DNA of 64,000 nucleotides from Flavobacteriales bacterium (GCA_017303755.1 JAFLBS010000008.1:1-64000); one strand, 5' to 3'; shown: positions 26,837 to 35,726, counted from the stretch's first letter. A program made the numbers and translations. Notes: a model not told the origin generated them from the letters alone.

Positions 26837-28042
26837 ATGGATTTTTCTTGTCTTGAATGTTCCACAGTAACCCATCTCGATATTCATTTCGAGGCGGTGT
26901 GTTTTTCATGTCCTAATTGTAAAACAATACACTTAAAAAACGAGAGTGATCAATCGTGGTATCGCGAACACCTTAAAGTTGAATCGTACAATAATTCTTT
27001 TTCAGTAGGTCAGAAAGCAACATTTAATGAAATAGAGTATACAATAATTGGACTTTTAATAAAAAAATACGATGGCGTAAAATGGGCAGAATACACGCTT
27101 CAAAGTGACCAAGGAAATTTTTTATATGTTTCAGAAGCCAATGGAAATTTCATACTACTAGAGCAAGTAGAATTCAGCGGAAAAGTTGGCAATCACCCAC
27201 TAAGTCTTACCTATTCTGATATGACATTGGATCGATTTGACTATTATTATCCACAATTAGTTAGTGCAGAAGGTTTTTTTGATTTTAATGTTCGAAAAAA
27301 AATCGAGTTAATAGAATACATCAATCCACCTTATCTTTTATCTTTTGAACGTTTTGATAAAGAACAAACTGCTTTTTTCGGGAAACACATTTCAAGAAGT
27401 AAAATAAAAAAAGCCTTCAATACTAATGATATTCCACCAAAAACAGAATCAGGATTAGTTCAGCCGTTTATCTTTAACATTAAAAATCTAATTATTACTT
27501 TTAGTTCAATAGCAATACTCATTTTAATCTCACACTGGTTTTTAAATAAAGATCGAACCCCAAAAGAAGTTTTGAATGTAAGTTTACCTTTTGAAAATTA
27601 TACCAATAAAGAATACATAAGTCCTTCTTTTGAATTAGTTGGAAGTTCGGCGCCACTTGAAATAAGTGTTTTTTCTCCAGTAGATAATTCATGGGCCAAC
27701 GTTCAGGTAGCATTAATCAATGAAAACACTAATGAAGAAATTTATGCTTCCAAAGATGTTGAATACTACCACGGTTATACAGATGGAGAAAATTGGAATG
27801 AAGGAAGCACAGGTGAAGAATTTAATATTTGCGGAGTTAAGGCAGGAAAATATCATTTAGCAATTACACCATTAAAAGCTCCAGAAGATTTTTCAAACTC
27901 GATAGTAACAGTGACTGCCTCATGGAATAAACCATCGTTTCGTAATGTGTTTATGGTGATTTTATTCATGGCGATTTTTGTGGGAATTATGTTTTTCCTT
28001 TCTAGAAGATATGAAAATAAAAGATGGGGTAATTATGAATAA
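26837..28042 (+). CDS. DUF4178 membrane protein with N-terminal zinc ribbon
   Basis: A 401-residue protein. Two CxxC pairs near the start (CLEC at ~5, CPNC at ~25) suggest a zinc ribbon. DUF4178-like beta-rich sequence follows (FSVGQKATFNEIEYTIIGLL, GVKWAEYTLQS, NFLYVSEANGNFILLEQV), then a membrane segment (~216-237), an extracytoplasmic region, and a second segment (~372-392) with a short basic tail. DUF4178 is known to travel with SpeD, DUF350 and aminopropyltransferase-like genes. Its molecular role is unknown; a cytosolic substrate-binding module tied to the membrane is an inference. Confidence 0.8.
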   Translation: MDFSCLECSTVTHLDIHFEAVCFSCPNCKTIHLKNESDQSWYREHLKVESYNNSFSVGQKATFNEIEYTIIGLLIKKYDGVKWAEYTLQSDQGNFLYVSEANGNFILLEQVEFSGKVGNHPLSLTYSDMTLDRFDYYYPQLVSAEGFFDFNVRKKIELIEYINPPYLLSFERFDKEQTAFFGKHISRSKIKKAFNTNDIPPKTESGLVQPFIFNIKNLIITFSSIAILILISHWFLNKDRTPKEVLNVSLPFENYTNKEYISPSFELVGSSAPLEISVFSPVDNSWANVQVALINENTNEEIYASKDVEYYHGYTDGENWNEGSTGEEFNICGVKAGKYHLAITPLKAPEDFSNSIVTVTASWNKPSFRNVFMVILFMAIFVGIMFFLSRRYENKRWGNYE

Positions 28043-28058
28043 TTTTAAAATTTAAATA

Positions 28059-28241
28059 ATGAATAAGCTAATTAATTTTTTAAAAGAGAATTATCTGATT
28101 GTTGTAATCGGATTGCTATTCTATTCGTTATTTCTTTATTATACAGTACAAGGCAACCGATTGTGTGATTGTGAATCGACCGAAAATTACAAACCCACAC
28201 GAACCGGACACACATCAGTAAGTCGTTTTTATCATAAATAA
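28059..28241 (+). CDS. Small single-pass membrane protein
   Basis: A 60-residue protein with one hydrophobic segment (~10-30, YLIVVIGLLFYSLFLYYT) and a short tail containing LCDCES and several Thr, Arg and His residues. It lies 16 bases after the DUF4178 gene and 16 before the DUF350 gene. I do not recognise a family. The position inside the operon and a good reading frame argue that it is real, possibly a subunit of the membrane complex. Confidence 0.6.
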   Translation: MNKLINFLKENYLIVVIGLLFYSLFLYYTVQGNRLCDCESTENYKPTRTGHTSVSRFYHK

Positions 28242-28257
28242 TTAAACAATAAATAGT

Positions 28258-28473
28258 ATGGATGTATTATCAGTAAAAGTCATTGTAAATTCCTTAATTT
28301 TCTCAGTAATCGGAATAGGTGTTTTTTTGATAGCTTATTTTATAATCGAAAAAATTACTCCAGAAAACACTTGGAGAGAAATTTCACAAAACAAAAACAC
28401 AGCAGTTGCCATCGTTTTTGGGGCATTAATTATTGGGATTTCGATGATAATTAGTGCTGCAATTCATGGGTAA
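28258..28473 (+). CDS. DUF350 (YjfL-like) membrane protein
   Basis: A 71-residue protein with two hydrophobic segments (~10-30 and ~48-70). The ending (NKNTAVAIVFGALIIGISMIISAAIHG) is the half-domain signature of DUF350. Full members have two or more copies; this is a single copy, so it probably oligomerises. Its stop overlaps the next gene's start by 8 bases. DUF350 proteins occur with PspA-like and polyamine genes in other bacteria; function is not established. Confidence 0.8.
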   Translation: MDVLSVKVIVNSLIFSVIGIGVFLIAYFIIEKITPENTWREISQNKNTAVAIVFGALIIGISMIISAAIHG

Positions 28474-29983
28474 AAAAATCTTAAAATTTGAATATTTACT
28501 TCTTTTTGCAGTATTTACCATCGCTACTTGCGGCTTAGTTTATGAATTAGTAGCCGGAACCTTAGCGAGTTATCTATTGGGCGATTCTGTAAAACAATTC
28601 TCTTTTATTATTGGAGTCTATTTGTTTTCGATGGGAATTGGGTCGTATTTTTCAAAATTTTTGACTAAAAACCTACTCAATACTTTTGTCGATATCGAAA
28701 TCCTAGTTGGGTTAATCGGCGGATTGAGTTCAGTGATTCTATTCCTACTTTTTGAAACCGATTTTGCGTTTCAGTTCATACTCTATTTTTTAGTTTTCGT
28801 TACCGGATGTTTAGTCGGATTGGAAATCCCGCTTCTGATGAACATTCTAAAAGATAAAGTAGCTTTCAAAGATTTGGTTTCCAATGTTTTTACTTTTGAT
28901 TACATTGGTGCCTTGTTGGCTTCGATTCTTTTTCCTCTTATTTTAGTGCCAAAGCTCGGAATCATGGGAACTTCTTTGTTCTTCGGAATGATTAATATTT
29001 CCATTGCAATTGCTCTTTGCTTTTTGCTTAAAGCAGAATTAAAAAATGTCAAACTACTCAAAGCAAAAGCCATTCTTTCGTTTTTAATTTTATTAATCAC
29101 TTTTATATTCTCCGAAAATCTACTTTCATTTTCTGAAGGTAAACTCTACGGAGAAAACATCATTTATACCAACTCAACTCAGTATCAACGCATCGTTCTA
29201 ACCCATAACAAAAGTGATTATCGTTTGTATCTGAACAACAATCTTCAGTTCAGTTCAGCCGATGAATACCGTTACCACGAAGCGCTTGTACATCCAGCAA
29301 TGTCAATGGCAAAAAGTGTAAAAAAAGTTTTAGTTCTTGGTGGTGGTGACGGATTAGCAGTGAGAGAAATACTAAAATACAACGAAGTAGAAAAAATTAC
29401 TTTAGTCGATCTAGACGAAGGAATGACCAAACTCTTTCAAACCAATCAGGTGTTGACCAATTTCAATAAAAACGCACTTAAGAATTCTAAAGTTACGGTT
29501 CTCAATAAAGATGCTTACATCTGGGCCAAAACTACTCAAGAGAAATTTGATGTGGTGATTATTGACTTTCCTGATCCATCCAATTACAGTTTAGGAAAAT
29601 TATATTCACTCAATTTTTATGCTACTTTGCAAAAACTACTTTCAGAAGATGCTTTAGTTACGGTGCAAACCACTTCGCCTTATTTTGCGCCAAAATCGTT
29701 TTGGTGTATTAACAAAACAATTGCTCAAGTTTTCCCACAAATAGATGCTTATCACGCCTATGTTCCTTCGTTTGGCGAATGGGGTTTTACCATTGCAATT
29801 AATGGTTTTGGAACTACTTTTAACACGGTAAATCGTAAAGTAGAATCGCTAAAATTTTATAATTATCAGTTCGATACTTACAATCAGTTTACCAAAGACA
29901 TGATGGCCAAAGACATTGAAATCAATCGTTTAGATAACCAAATTTTAGTACGCTATTTTGATGAAGAATGGGGAAAATTATAA
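28466..29983 (+). CDS. Membrane aminopropyltransferase (spermidine synthase-like)
   Basis: About 505 residues from the ATG at 28466. The N-terminal ~200 residues hold about six to seven membrane segments. The C-terminal half is a spermidine-synthase fold: VLVLGGGDGLAVREILKY (~290) for decarboxylated-SAM binding, ITLVDLDEGMTKLF, and VVIIDFPDPSNYSLGKLYS (~368) with the acidic active site. An integral-membrane version suggests that the acceptor is a lipid, a membrane peptide or an envelope amine rather than soluble putrescine. It overlaps both neighbours (8 bases with DUF350, 23 with the oxidase), which shows strong translational coupling. Confidence 0.85.
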   Translation: MGKKILKFEYLLLFAVFTIATCGLVYELVAGTLASYLLGDSVKQFSFIIGVYLFSMGIGSYFSKFLTKNLLNTFVDIEILVGLIGGLSSVILFLLFETDFAFQFILYFLVFVTGCLVGLEIPLLMNILKDKVAFKDLVSNVFTFDYIGALLASILFPLILVPKLGIMGTSLFFGMINISIAIALCFLLKAELKNVKLLKAKAILSFLILLITFIFSENLLSFSEGKLYGENIIYTNSTQYQRIVLTHNKSDYRLYLNNNLQFSSADEYRYHEALVHPAMSMAKSVKKVLVLGGGDGLAVREILKYNEVEKITLVDLDEGMTKLFQTNQVLTNFNKNALKNSKVTVLNKDAYIWAKTTQEKFDVVIIDFPDPSNYSLGKLYSLNFYATLQKLLSEDALVTVQTTSPYFAPKSFWCINKTIAQVFPQIDAYHAYVPSFGEWGFTIAINGFGTTFNTVNRKVESLKFYNYQFDTYNQFTKDMMAKDIEINRLDNQILVRYFDEEWGKL

Positions 29984-31589
29984 TACTTCCAGAAGAAATT
30001 TCTTCAAAACACTAGCGGCAACCTTACTCATTGTTCCGCTTGTAAACGCTTGTAAAGAAAAGGCCATCAACTTACTCATTCGATTATCGGGAGCGAATCA
30101 TATTTTAGGACACAAACTCCGCGTAAAAAACTTCCCAAAACCTTCTCAGAAAATTGAGACTCCGTATTTAATTGTTGGTGGCGGAATCACTGGTTTAAGT
30201 GCAGCACGACAGCTTGTCAAAAAAGGAATAACTGAATTTTTAATGGTAGAATTAGAAGGTCATTTGGGCGGAAATTCATCCCATGGAGAAAATCAATACT
30301 CAAAATATCCTTTAGGTGCACATTATTTGCCATTACCCAATTTTGATGATAAAGAATTAGTGCAATTTTTAGAAGAAGAAAAAATTATTTTAGGATATGA
30401 CGCTAAAGGATTTCCAAAGTTTGATGAAACGCAACTCACCATTGCTCCCGAAGAACGATTGTACTATAAAAATAATTGGCAAGAATCGTTAATTCCAAAA
30501 ACTGGAAACTCAAAAAAAGAAGACGATGAAATAGTTCGATTTTTTTCGATAATGGATGAATTTCGACTAAAAAAAGATGAATTTGGAAAGTACTATTTTA
30601 CTCTTCCAATGTCAAAATCTTCTAAAAATGATGAGGTCAAAAAATTGGATACACTTTCAATGAAACAATGGTTAGAATCGAACCAATTTGAATCGGAAAT
30701 AGTATTTAATTACGTTGATTATTGTTGTAGAGATGATTTTGGATTGGGAATTGATTTCGTTTCAGCCTATGCAGGAATTCATTATTTTGCTGCTAGAAAA
30801 CAAGATGCTACTGCCGATAAATCGGATAGTGTTCTGACTTGGCCGGAAGGAAATGCTCGTTTGGCTCAGCATCTAAAAAAATACACTAAAGGAAAGTCAC
30901 TCGAAAATCACTTAGTTTACGAAGTTAGATTGGAAAACAACAAAGCCATAGCAAAGGTATACGATGATAAAAATAAAAAATCAATAGAAGTTAGTGCCGA
31001 TAAAATAATCATGGCGACTCCACAATTTGTCAATCAGTATATTTTTGATGGTCGCAAAGAATTTACAAAAGATTTTCACTATGCGCCATGGCTTTTGGCA
31101 ACGCTTGTCGTTTCAGATTTGACCGATAATATGAGTTTCCCTTTATGTTGGGATAATGTCATTTATGGTTCAAAAGGTTTGGGTTATATTTATGATCAAC
31201 ATCAATCATTACAACAAATTCAAGAGAAAAAAGTAATTACTTATTATTATAGCTTTTCTTCTGCCAATTGCGGAAAAACGAGACGTGAAATCTACAAAAA
31301 AGACAAAGAGTTTTGGAAAGAATTGGTTTTTGAAGATTTGAAAATAGCTCATCCCAACATTCAAGAAGTAACCGAAAGTATCGAAATTCATCTTTTGGGT
31401 CACGGAATGATTAGTCCAGTTCCCGGATTTTTATTCGGAGAAAGTAAAGCAAAAGCAGCAGCAAGCATTAATAAAACAATCTATTTTGCTCACTCAGATT
31501 TATCGGGAATTTCTATATTTGAAGAGGCATTTCATCAAGGAATTAATGTAGTAAACACAATGTTAGATGGAACAACCTTGGATTCATAA
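29961..31589 (+). CDS. Tat-type lipoprotein FAD-dependent amine-oxidase-like enzyme
   Basis: A 542-residue flavoenzyme. The N-terminus combines a twin-arginine motif (SRRNFFK, residues 10-16), a hydrophobic stretch and a lipobox Cys (LVNAC, Cys31), so the folded FAD protein should be exported by Tat and lipid-anchored. The FAD-binding loop is LIVGGGITGLSAARQLVKKG (~56) with ELEGHLGGNSS after it, as in flavin amine oxidases and phytoene-desaturase-like proteins. A polyamine or aminopropylated product is the natural substrate given the operon. The gene overlaps its neighbours on both sides (23 bases each). I take the ATG at 29961 over a TTG three bases earlier. Confidence 0.8.
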   Translation: MKNGENYNTSRRNFFKTLAATLLIVPLVNACKEKAINLLIRLSGANHILGHKLRVKNFPKPSQKIETPYLIVGGGITGLSAARQLVKKGITEFLMVELEGHLGGNSSHGENQYSKYPLGAHYLPLPNFDDKELVQFLEEEKIILGYDAKGFPKFDETQLTIAPEERLYYKNNWQESLIPKTGNSKKEDDEIVRFFSIMDEFRLKKDEFGKYYFTLPMSKSSKNDEVKKLDTLSMKQWLESNQFESEIVFNYVDYCCRDDFGLGIDFVSAYAGIHYFAARKQDATADKSDSVLTWPEGNARLAQHLKKYTKGKSLENHLVYEVRLENNKAIAKVYDDKNKKSIEVSADKIIMATPQFVNQYIFDGRKEFTKDFHYAPWLLATLVVSDLTDNMSFPLCWDNVIYGSKGLGYIYDQHQSLQQIQEKKVITYYYSFSSANCGKTRREIYKKDKEFWKELVFEDLKIAHPNIQEVTESIEIHLLGHGMISPVPGFLFGESKAKAAASINKTIYFAHSDLSGISIFEEAFHQGINVVNTMLDGTTLDS

Positions 31590-32592
31590 ATCAAAAACAG
31601 ATAGTGCTTTTATTCTGGCGCCATCATTTTTGGTGTTAGTAATTGTTTTTTTATGTCAGGATTGGCTAGTCGCAATTCAAGACCAATATTCGTTTTACAC
31701 GTGGCTTTTTCTTATTGTATTTATTGATGTTGCCCATGTGTATGCAACTTTATTCAAAACCTATTTTGTTCCCGCCGAGTTTCAAAGAAGAAAAAAATTA
31801 TATGTTGGATTGCCTCTGTTTTGCTTTGTAATCGGTTTTGTTTTATTCCTTTTTGGAAGTCAGGTTTTTTGGTCGGTTTTGGCCTATGTTGCCGTTTTTC
31901 ACTTTATTCGACAACAATATGGTTTTATGCGATTGTATTCCAGAAATGAAGATAAAACCTATGCTTGGATTGACAATCTTATTATTTATTCTGCAACAAT
32001 TTACCCGATGCTTTTTTGGTTTTTGTCATCCAAAAGGCAATTCAATTGGTTTGTAGAAAATGAGTTTATTAAGTATGAAAACCACTATTTAATAACGATT
32101 TTCACGTATTTGTATTTTGCTATAATGGCATTTTATGTAATTAGAACTATTTTCAACTCAATCAAGCAACAGTATTTTAATTTCCCAAAAAACGCTATCA
32201 TAATCGTAACAGCTCTTTCATGGTATTTTGGAATTGTATATTTCAACAACGATTTGGTGTTTACCTTGTTAAATGTAGTTTCTCACGGAATTCCGTACAT
32301 CGCTTTAATTTATTTGAACGAAATTGAGAAGAAAAAACGGGAAGAGTTGGGTTTTCTTCACACTTTAAAAGCTCGGAAAGGAATGGTTTTATTTATTCTT
32401 TTTTTGCTATTAATTGCTTTTTCAGAAGAATTTTTATGGGAGATTTTAGTGTGGAACGAACAATTTTCTGTAGCTGAATTTGATTTTTCCAATTGGCAAT
32501 TCATTTTGGTTCCGTTGCTCACAGTTCCGCAATTTACACACTACTTATTGGATGGCTTTATCTGGAAAAGAAAAGCAAAATTACAATCCTAA
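31567..32592 (+). CDS. Polytopic membrane protein with intramembrane histidines
   Basis: A 341-residue protein with about eight hydrophobic segments. Charged and His residues recur inside or next to them: DVAH (Asp54, His57), FHFIRQQYG (His112), VVSHGIPY (His240) and THYLLDG (His325, Asp329). This arrangement recalls membrane di-metal enzymes and could bind metal or haem, but I do not recognise a named family. It is the last gene of the speD operon, overlapping the oxidase by 23 bases, and its 3' end overlaps the convergent lipase gene by 12 bases. Confidence 0.65.
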   Translation: MEQPWIHKSKTDSAFILAPSFLVLVIVFLCQDWLVAIQDQYSFYTWLFLIVFIDVAHVYATLFKTYFVPAEFQRRKKLYVGLPLFCFVIGFVLFLFGSQVFWSVLAYVAVFHFIRQQYGFMRLYSRNEDKTYAWIDNLIIYSATIYPMLFWFLSSKRQFNWFVENEFIKYENHYLITIFTYLYFAIMAFYVIRTIFNSIKQQYFNFPKNAIIIVTALSWYFGIVYFNNDLVFTLLNVVSHGIPYIALIYLNEIEKKKREELGFLHTLKARKGMVLFILFLLLIAFSEEFLWEILVWNEQFSVAEFDFSNWQFILVPLLTVPQFTHYLLDGFIWKRKAKLQS

Positions 32593-33270
32593 TTTCTCAA
32601 TTGCTTCAGGCAAAATTCGTTGAACAAATTTACTGTACGCCAATTCCGATGGATGCAAACCATCACTCGCCACTAAATTCGGTTGCGCCAAACCTAAGCG
32701 AGTAATGTCAGTAATGTTGATAAAAGCGATGTTGTTGGTTGCGCAATAACTCTGAGCAAACGAATTATAATTATCTATTTGCGTTGAAATTGAAGTGTTA
32801 CCATTTCCAAAAGGTGTGTAAGCGTAATCCGGAATCGAAACTACAATCACATTTTCTTTTTTCCCTTTTGCTTTTACAATGGCTGTAGCCACCAACTCAG
32901 GAAATTCTTGTTCGTACAAACTAAAAGGTTTGTTTTGGTATTGATTATTAACTCCAATTAACAACGTAACCAAATCGTAATTTGTGGAAGGATTTTGAGT
33001 AGTAATGGCCGATTTTAAATTAGTAGTTGTCCAACCCGTTTGAGCAATGACATTTACGGAAATTAAATCGTTGGGATTCAGTCGTTTTTTAATACTGTCT
33101 TTCAATTGCTCAGGAAAACGACAAGTGGCACAAACGCTTTCACCAATAGTATAACTATCACCTAAGGCCAAATAGCGAATGTTTCGAGGTGGTGTTTCAT
33201 TGGTCATTAGTGTATCTTTAGAACAACTAATGGTCAGTACAACCAAAACTAAAAAAGTAATTTTTTTCAT
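32581..33270 (-). CDS. SGNH/GDSL-hydrolase lipoprotein
   Basis: A 229-residue esterase-fold lipoprotein: signal ends LTISC (Cys 16). The blocks expected of SGNH hydrolases are present: block I LALGDSYTIGES with the nucleophile Ser, block III LLIGVNNQY with Asn, and block V DGLHPSELAY with Asp and His. It is likely a periplasmic or surface deacylase or deacetylase. It lies 1 base after the phosphoesterase gene on the same strand. Confidence 0.88.
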   Translation of the reverse strand: MKKITFLVLVVLTISCSKDTLMTNETPPRNIRYLALGDSYTIGESVCATCRFPEQLKDSIKKRLNPNDLISVNVIAQTGWTTTNLKSAITTQNPSTNYDLVTLLIGVNNQYQNKPFSLYEQEFPELVATAIVKAKGKKENVIVVSIPDYAYTPFGNGNTSISTQIDNYNSFAQSYCATNNIAFINITDITRLGLAQPNLVASDGLHPSELAYSKFVQRILPEAIEKLGL

Positions 33271-34173
33271 CTATTGTGATTGGTATAAACTCAGATCTAC
33301 TGGACCTTCCAAATATTCTTTTACAATTTGCAAAACACCATCTTCTTTGGTGTCAATGTACCATTTGATCAATGCGATGGTTCCGTTTTCGATTTCAATT
33401 CCCGTGATACTGCGCGGATGAACACAACTCCCATCGTTAAAATAATTCAGCGCATTGTCTTGCGGTTTTGGAAAACGCGGACGATGCGTGTGACCCGTAA
33501 TGGTGATTTTATTTCCGTTATCGGCAATCCATTTTTTTATGCGACGTTCTACTTTAATCAACTCGACATAATTTTTAGCTGGACTTGTTGGATCTTTAAT
33601 TCCCCAAACTTGCAAAGGTTTCCACAACACACGAACCAAAAACCGATTGATTTTCCAGCCCACATAATTCATAAAATCGGCTTGATGACCGTGAGTAAGA
33701 AACAATTCTTGCTTGGTTTCAGTATTTTCAAGAACTATTCCTTCGTGGAATTGAATTCCAGGAAACAGCGGTACATTTTTGCCTTCTTTTGGGTCAAAAT
33801 ACTCAGATAGCAACTTTTTAGTTACATTCGGATTGCGGTACACCATGTCGTGATTACCATAAATCATGTGCAATTTTCCGGCATTGAAAATCTTTTGTAA
33901 TAATAGATATACGTTTTTATTGGCTTCAAAGATGTCTTTAAAGAATAAATTTTCCCATAATTCGTCTCCATCACCCAATTCGATGTACTGATAACCATAA
34001 TTAAAATAATAGTTAACCGCATGAAAATAAATATTTCTATTGTTGGCAAAATCATCTGCAAAACTCGAATCACCACGATGGCAATCACTGAACAAAATGA
34101 ATTTATCCGAATTGGTAAATTGGATTCTTTTGGCTTGTTGGTAGGCGCGCGTTAATCGATCTTGTGAAGACAT
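33271..34173 (-). CDS. Calcineurin-like metallophosphoesterase
   Basis: A 300-residue cytosolic phosphoesterase. Metal-binding motifs are LFSDCHRGD (~28), ELGDGDELWE (~65), IYGNHDMV (~105), LTHGHQAD (~160) and ITGHTHRPRF (~225). No signal peptide is seen. The substrate is unknown; the DGDELWEN segment is a feature of one subgroup. Immediately upstream of its start lies a long word-like inverted repeat. Confidence 0.85.
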   Translation of the reverse strand: MSSQDRLTRAYQQAKRIQFTNSDKFILFSDCHRGDSSFADDFANNRNIYFHAVNYYFNYGYQYIELGDGDELWENLFFKDIFEANKNVYLLLQKIFNAGKLHMIYGNHDMVYRNPNVTKKLLSEYFDPKEGKNVPLFPGIQFHEGIVLENTETKQELFLTHGHQADFMNYVGWKINRFLVRVLWKPLQVWGIKDPTSPAKNYVELIKVERRIKKWIADNGNKITITGHTHRPRFPKPQDNALNYFNDGSCVHPRSITGIEIENGTIALIKWYIDTKEDGVLQIVKEYLEGPVDLSLYQSQ

Positions 34174-34177
34174 GCTT

Positions 34178-34300
34178 TAGACTACTTAGAAGGTTAGATT
34201 TTTAGATAGTTAGACTTCTTAGAAGGTTAGACTTTTTTAGATTTATTCTAATTAATCTAAGAAGTCTAAGTAGTCTAAAAGGTCTAAGCCAGTCTATCCC
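34178..34300. repeat. Word-like inverted repeat (TCTAAGnAGTCTAA)
   Basis: TTAGACTACTTAGAAGGTTAGA-type words on the left and TCTAAGAAGTCTAAGTAGTCTAA-type words on the right form a long imperfect hairpin. It fills the first part of a 418-base gap between the divergent phosphoesterase and lipoprotein genes. Confidence 0.6.
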
Positions 34301-34345
34301 AAAAGTACATAAATTATCGAGAAATTTCTATTCACTACTAATTTT

Positions 34346-34430
34346 TAGCCGTGATGGAAGTGGAAAGCAAATAGTTTAGAAAAATGCTTTTGTGAACTAT
34401 TTCTTGCAACGAACAGCGCGATGAGCTTCT
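34346..34430 (+). repeat. TAGCCC-GAT intergenic repeat, copy 3
   Basis: It starts TAGCCGTGATGGAAGTGG, has a central hairpin (AAATAGTT / AACTATTT) and ends AACAGCGCGATGAGCTTC, matching the ends of copy 5. The remaining bases up to 34562 hold nothing I can name. Confidence 0.6.
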
Positions 34431-34562
34431 AACTTAAAAATTGTCGATGTATTTAAAAGAATTTGTGAAAATAGTTTAACAAAGGAGTAAGAAATTGTAA
34501 CATAATTCATCAGTTACAAAGTGGTGTGTTGAGAAATCATTATGTTATTATCTCCAAAACAG

Positions 34563-34570
34563 TATATTTG
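34563..34570 (+). promoter_or_regulatory. -7 box of the VTC operon
   Basis: TATATTTG, 22 bases before the first ATG of the lipoprotein-VTC-DUF4956-DUF2490 operon. Confidence 0.65.
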
Positions 34571-34591
34571 TGTTAATTAATTATAAATGAA

Positions 34592-34978
34592 ATGAATAAA
34601 AAAATCATACTATTAGTATTTGTAATCATGGGATTGTGGTCATGTTCTCATGATGAAGGTTATGGAGGTTTAGCATCCATCTCGGGAAAAATCTATGGAA
34701 AAGATTTCAATTCCAACGGATTTTTAGTCAATGAAGATTATATTGGTGGTGTAAAAGTATACATCAGCAAACACGGCGAAACCAACTATTTTGACAGTAT
34801 GGATTCAGCTTACGATGGTTCATTCAAATTCAATTATTTGCACAAAGGAACCTACGATATTTGGGTTTTTGGCGATTGTGATTATTGTTCTTGGGATCAG
34901 GTTTTTGAATTAAAAACCATTGAAATAACCGATAAAAGACAAGAGGTTGTGACCGAAGATTTTGTTATTACTTTCTAA
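34592..34978 (+). CDS. Lipoprotein with carboxypeptidase-like beta-sandwich
   Basis: A 128-residue lipoprotein: signal ends MGLWSC (Cys 18). The mature part is a single prealbumin-like/carboxypeptidase-regulatory sandwich (ISGKIYGKDFN, VKVYISKHGETNYFDS, GSFKFNYLHKGTYDIWVFG). It is the first gene of a four-gene operon with a VTC polyphosphate polymerase, DUF4956 and DUF2490, the gaps being 12, 1 and -8 bases. Its role in that system is unknown; it may face the periplasm. Confidence 0.75.
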   Translation: MNKKIILLVFVIMGLWSCSHDEGYGGLASISGKIYGKDFNSNGFLVNEDYIGGVKVYISKHGETNYFDSMDSAYDGSFKFNYLHKGTYDIWVFGDCDYCSWDQVFELKTIEITDKRQEVVTEDFVITF

Positions 34979-34990
34979 AACAATCAATAA

Positions 34991-35725
34991 ATGATGTCTT
35001 TTCTAACAGCGATGAGCACAGTTTCTTTAGCAGAACTTGATAGCGTTGCATTGCTCAATCGTATCGACAATAAGTATGTTCTCAACAAACAACAGTTGGA
35101 GCTTATTTTGCCTGTTATTCAGCAGAATTACAGAGTGTTGCTCATTGGAAATGACAAAATATTTACCTACGAAAACAACTATTTTGACACCAAAGATCTA
35201 CAGTTTTATTATGATCATCACAACGGTTATGCTAATCGGATGAAAGTAAGAAGCAGAAAATATGTAGAAACCAATACGAGTTTTTTCGAAATTAAGAAAA
35301 AAGAAAATATCGACAGAACGTCAAAGACTCGAGAAAAAATAGACCAATTGATTTCGGTCATTGATGAAAACCAAAAAGAGGTAGTGCAACAATTATCTCG
35401 AAAGCCAATTGCCGATTTAAGTGTGATTCTCAACAATAAGTTCAATCGAATCACTTTTGTTAATGAGGAACTATATGAGCGAATAACATTGGATTTTAAC
35501 ATTCATTTTTCTGATGAATTGAGTCAAAAGCAATTCGCTGATCTTTATGTACTCGAAATCAAGCAATCCAAATCTAATGGACGATCAATAATCGCCGAAT
35601 TACTGAAGAAAAACAACATCAGAGAACAACGTTTTAGCAAATACATTTTTGGCGTAATTGCCTTGAAAGAAAATATTAGAATGAATAATTTTTTGCCCTT
35701 AATCAAAAAGATAAACAAATTATAA
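34991..35725 (+). CDS. VTC-domain polyphosphate polymerase
   Basis: A 244-residue cytosolic protein of the triphosphate-tunnel fold. The VTC signature runs NRIDNKYVL (~23), ENNYFDTKDLQFYYDHHNGY, MKVRSRKYV, SFFEIKKK, LDFNIHFSDE and LYVLEIKQSKSNGRS, giving the basic and acidic residues that line the tunnel. Yeast VTC4 of this family makes polyphosphate from ATP. Bacterial proteins of this type occur beside DUF4956, as here, which may supply the membrane part. It lacks the N-terminal SPX domain of the eukaryotic protein. Confidence 0.85.
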   Translation: MMSFLTAMSTVSLAELDSVALLNRIDNKYVLNKQQLELILPVIQQNYRVLLIGNDKIFTYENNYFDTKDLQFYYDHHNGYANRMKVRSRKYVETNTSFFEIKKKENIDRTSKTREKIDQLISVIDENQKEVVQQLSRKPIADLSVILNNKFNRITFVNEELYERITLDFNIHFSDELSQKQFADLYVLEIKQSKSNGRSIIAELLKKNNIREQRFSKYIFGVIALKENIRMNNFLPLIKKINKL

Positions 35726-35726
35726 T

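Noticed and set aside
26471-29983. Ordinary spermidine biosynthesis operon
   Set aside because: There is no ornithine, arginine or carboxynorspermidine decarboxylase gene, and the transferase is an integral membrane protein joined to DUF4178 and DUF350.
34178-34300. CRISPR array
   Set aside because: The repeated words are 5-12 bases, arranged in inverted orientation and without constant spacers; no cas gene is present.
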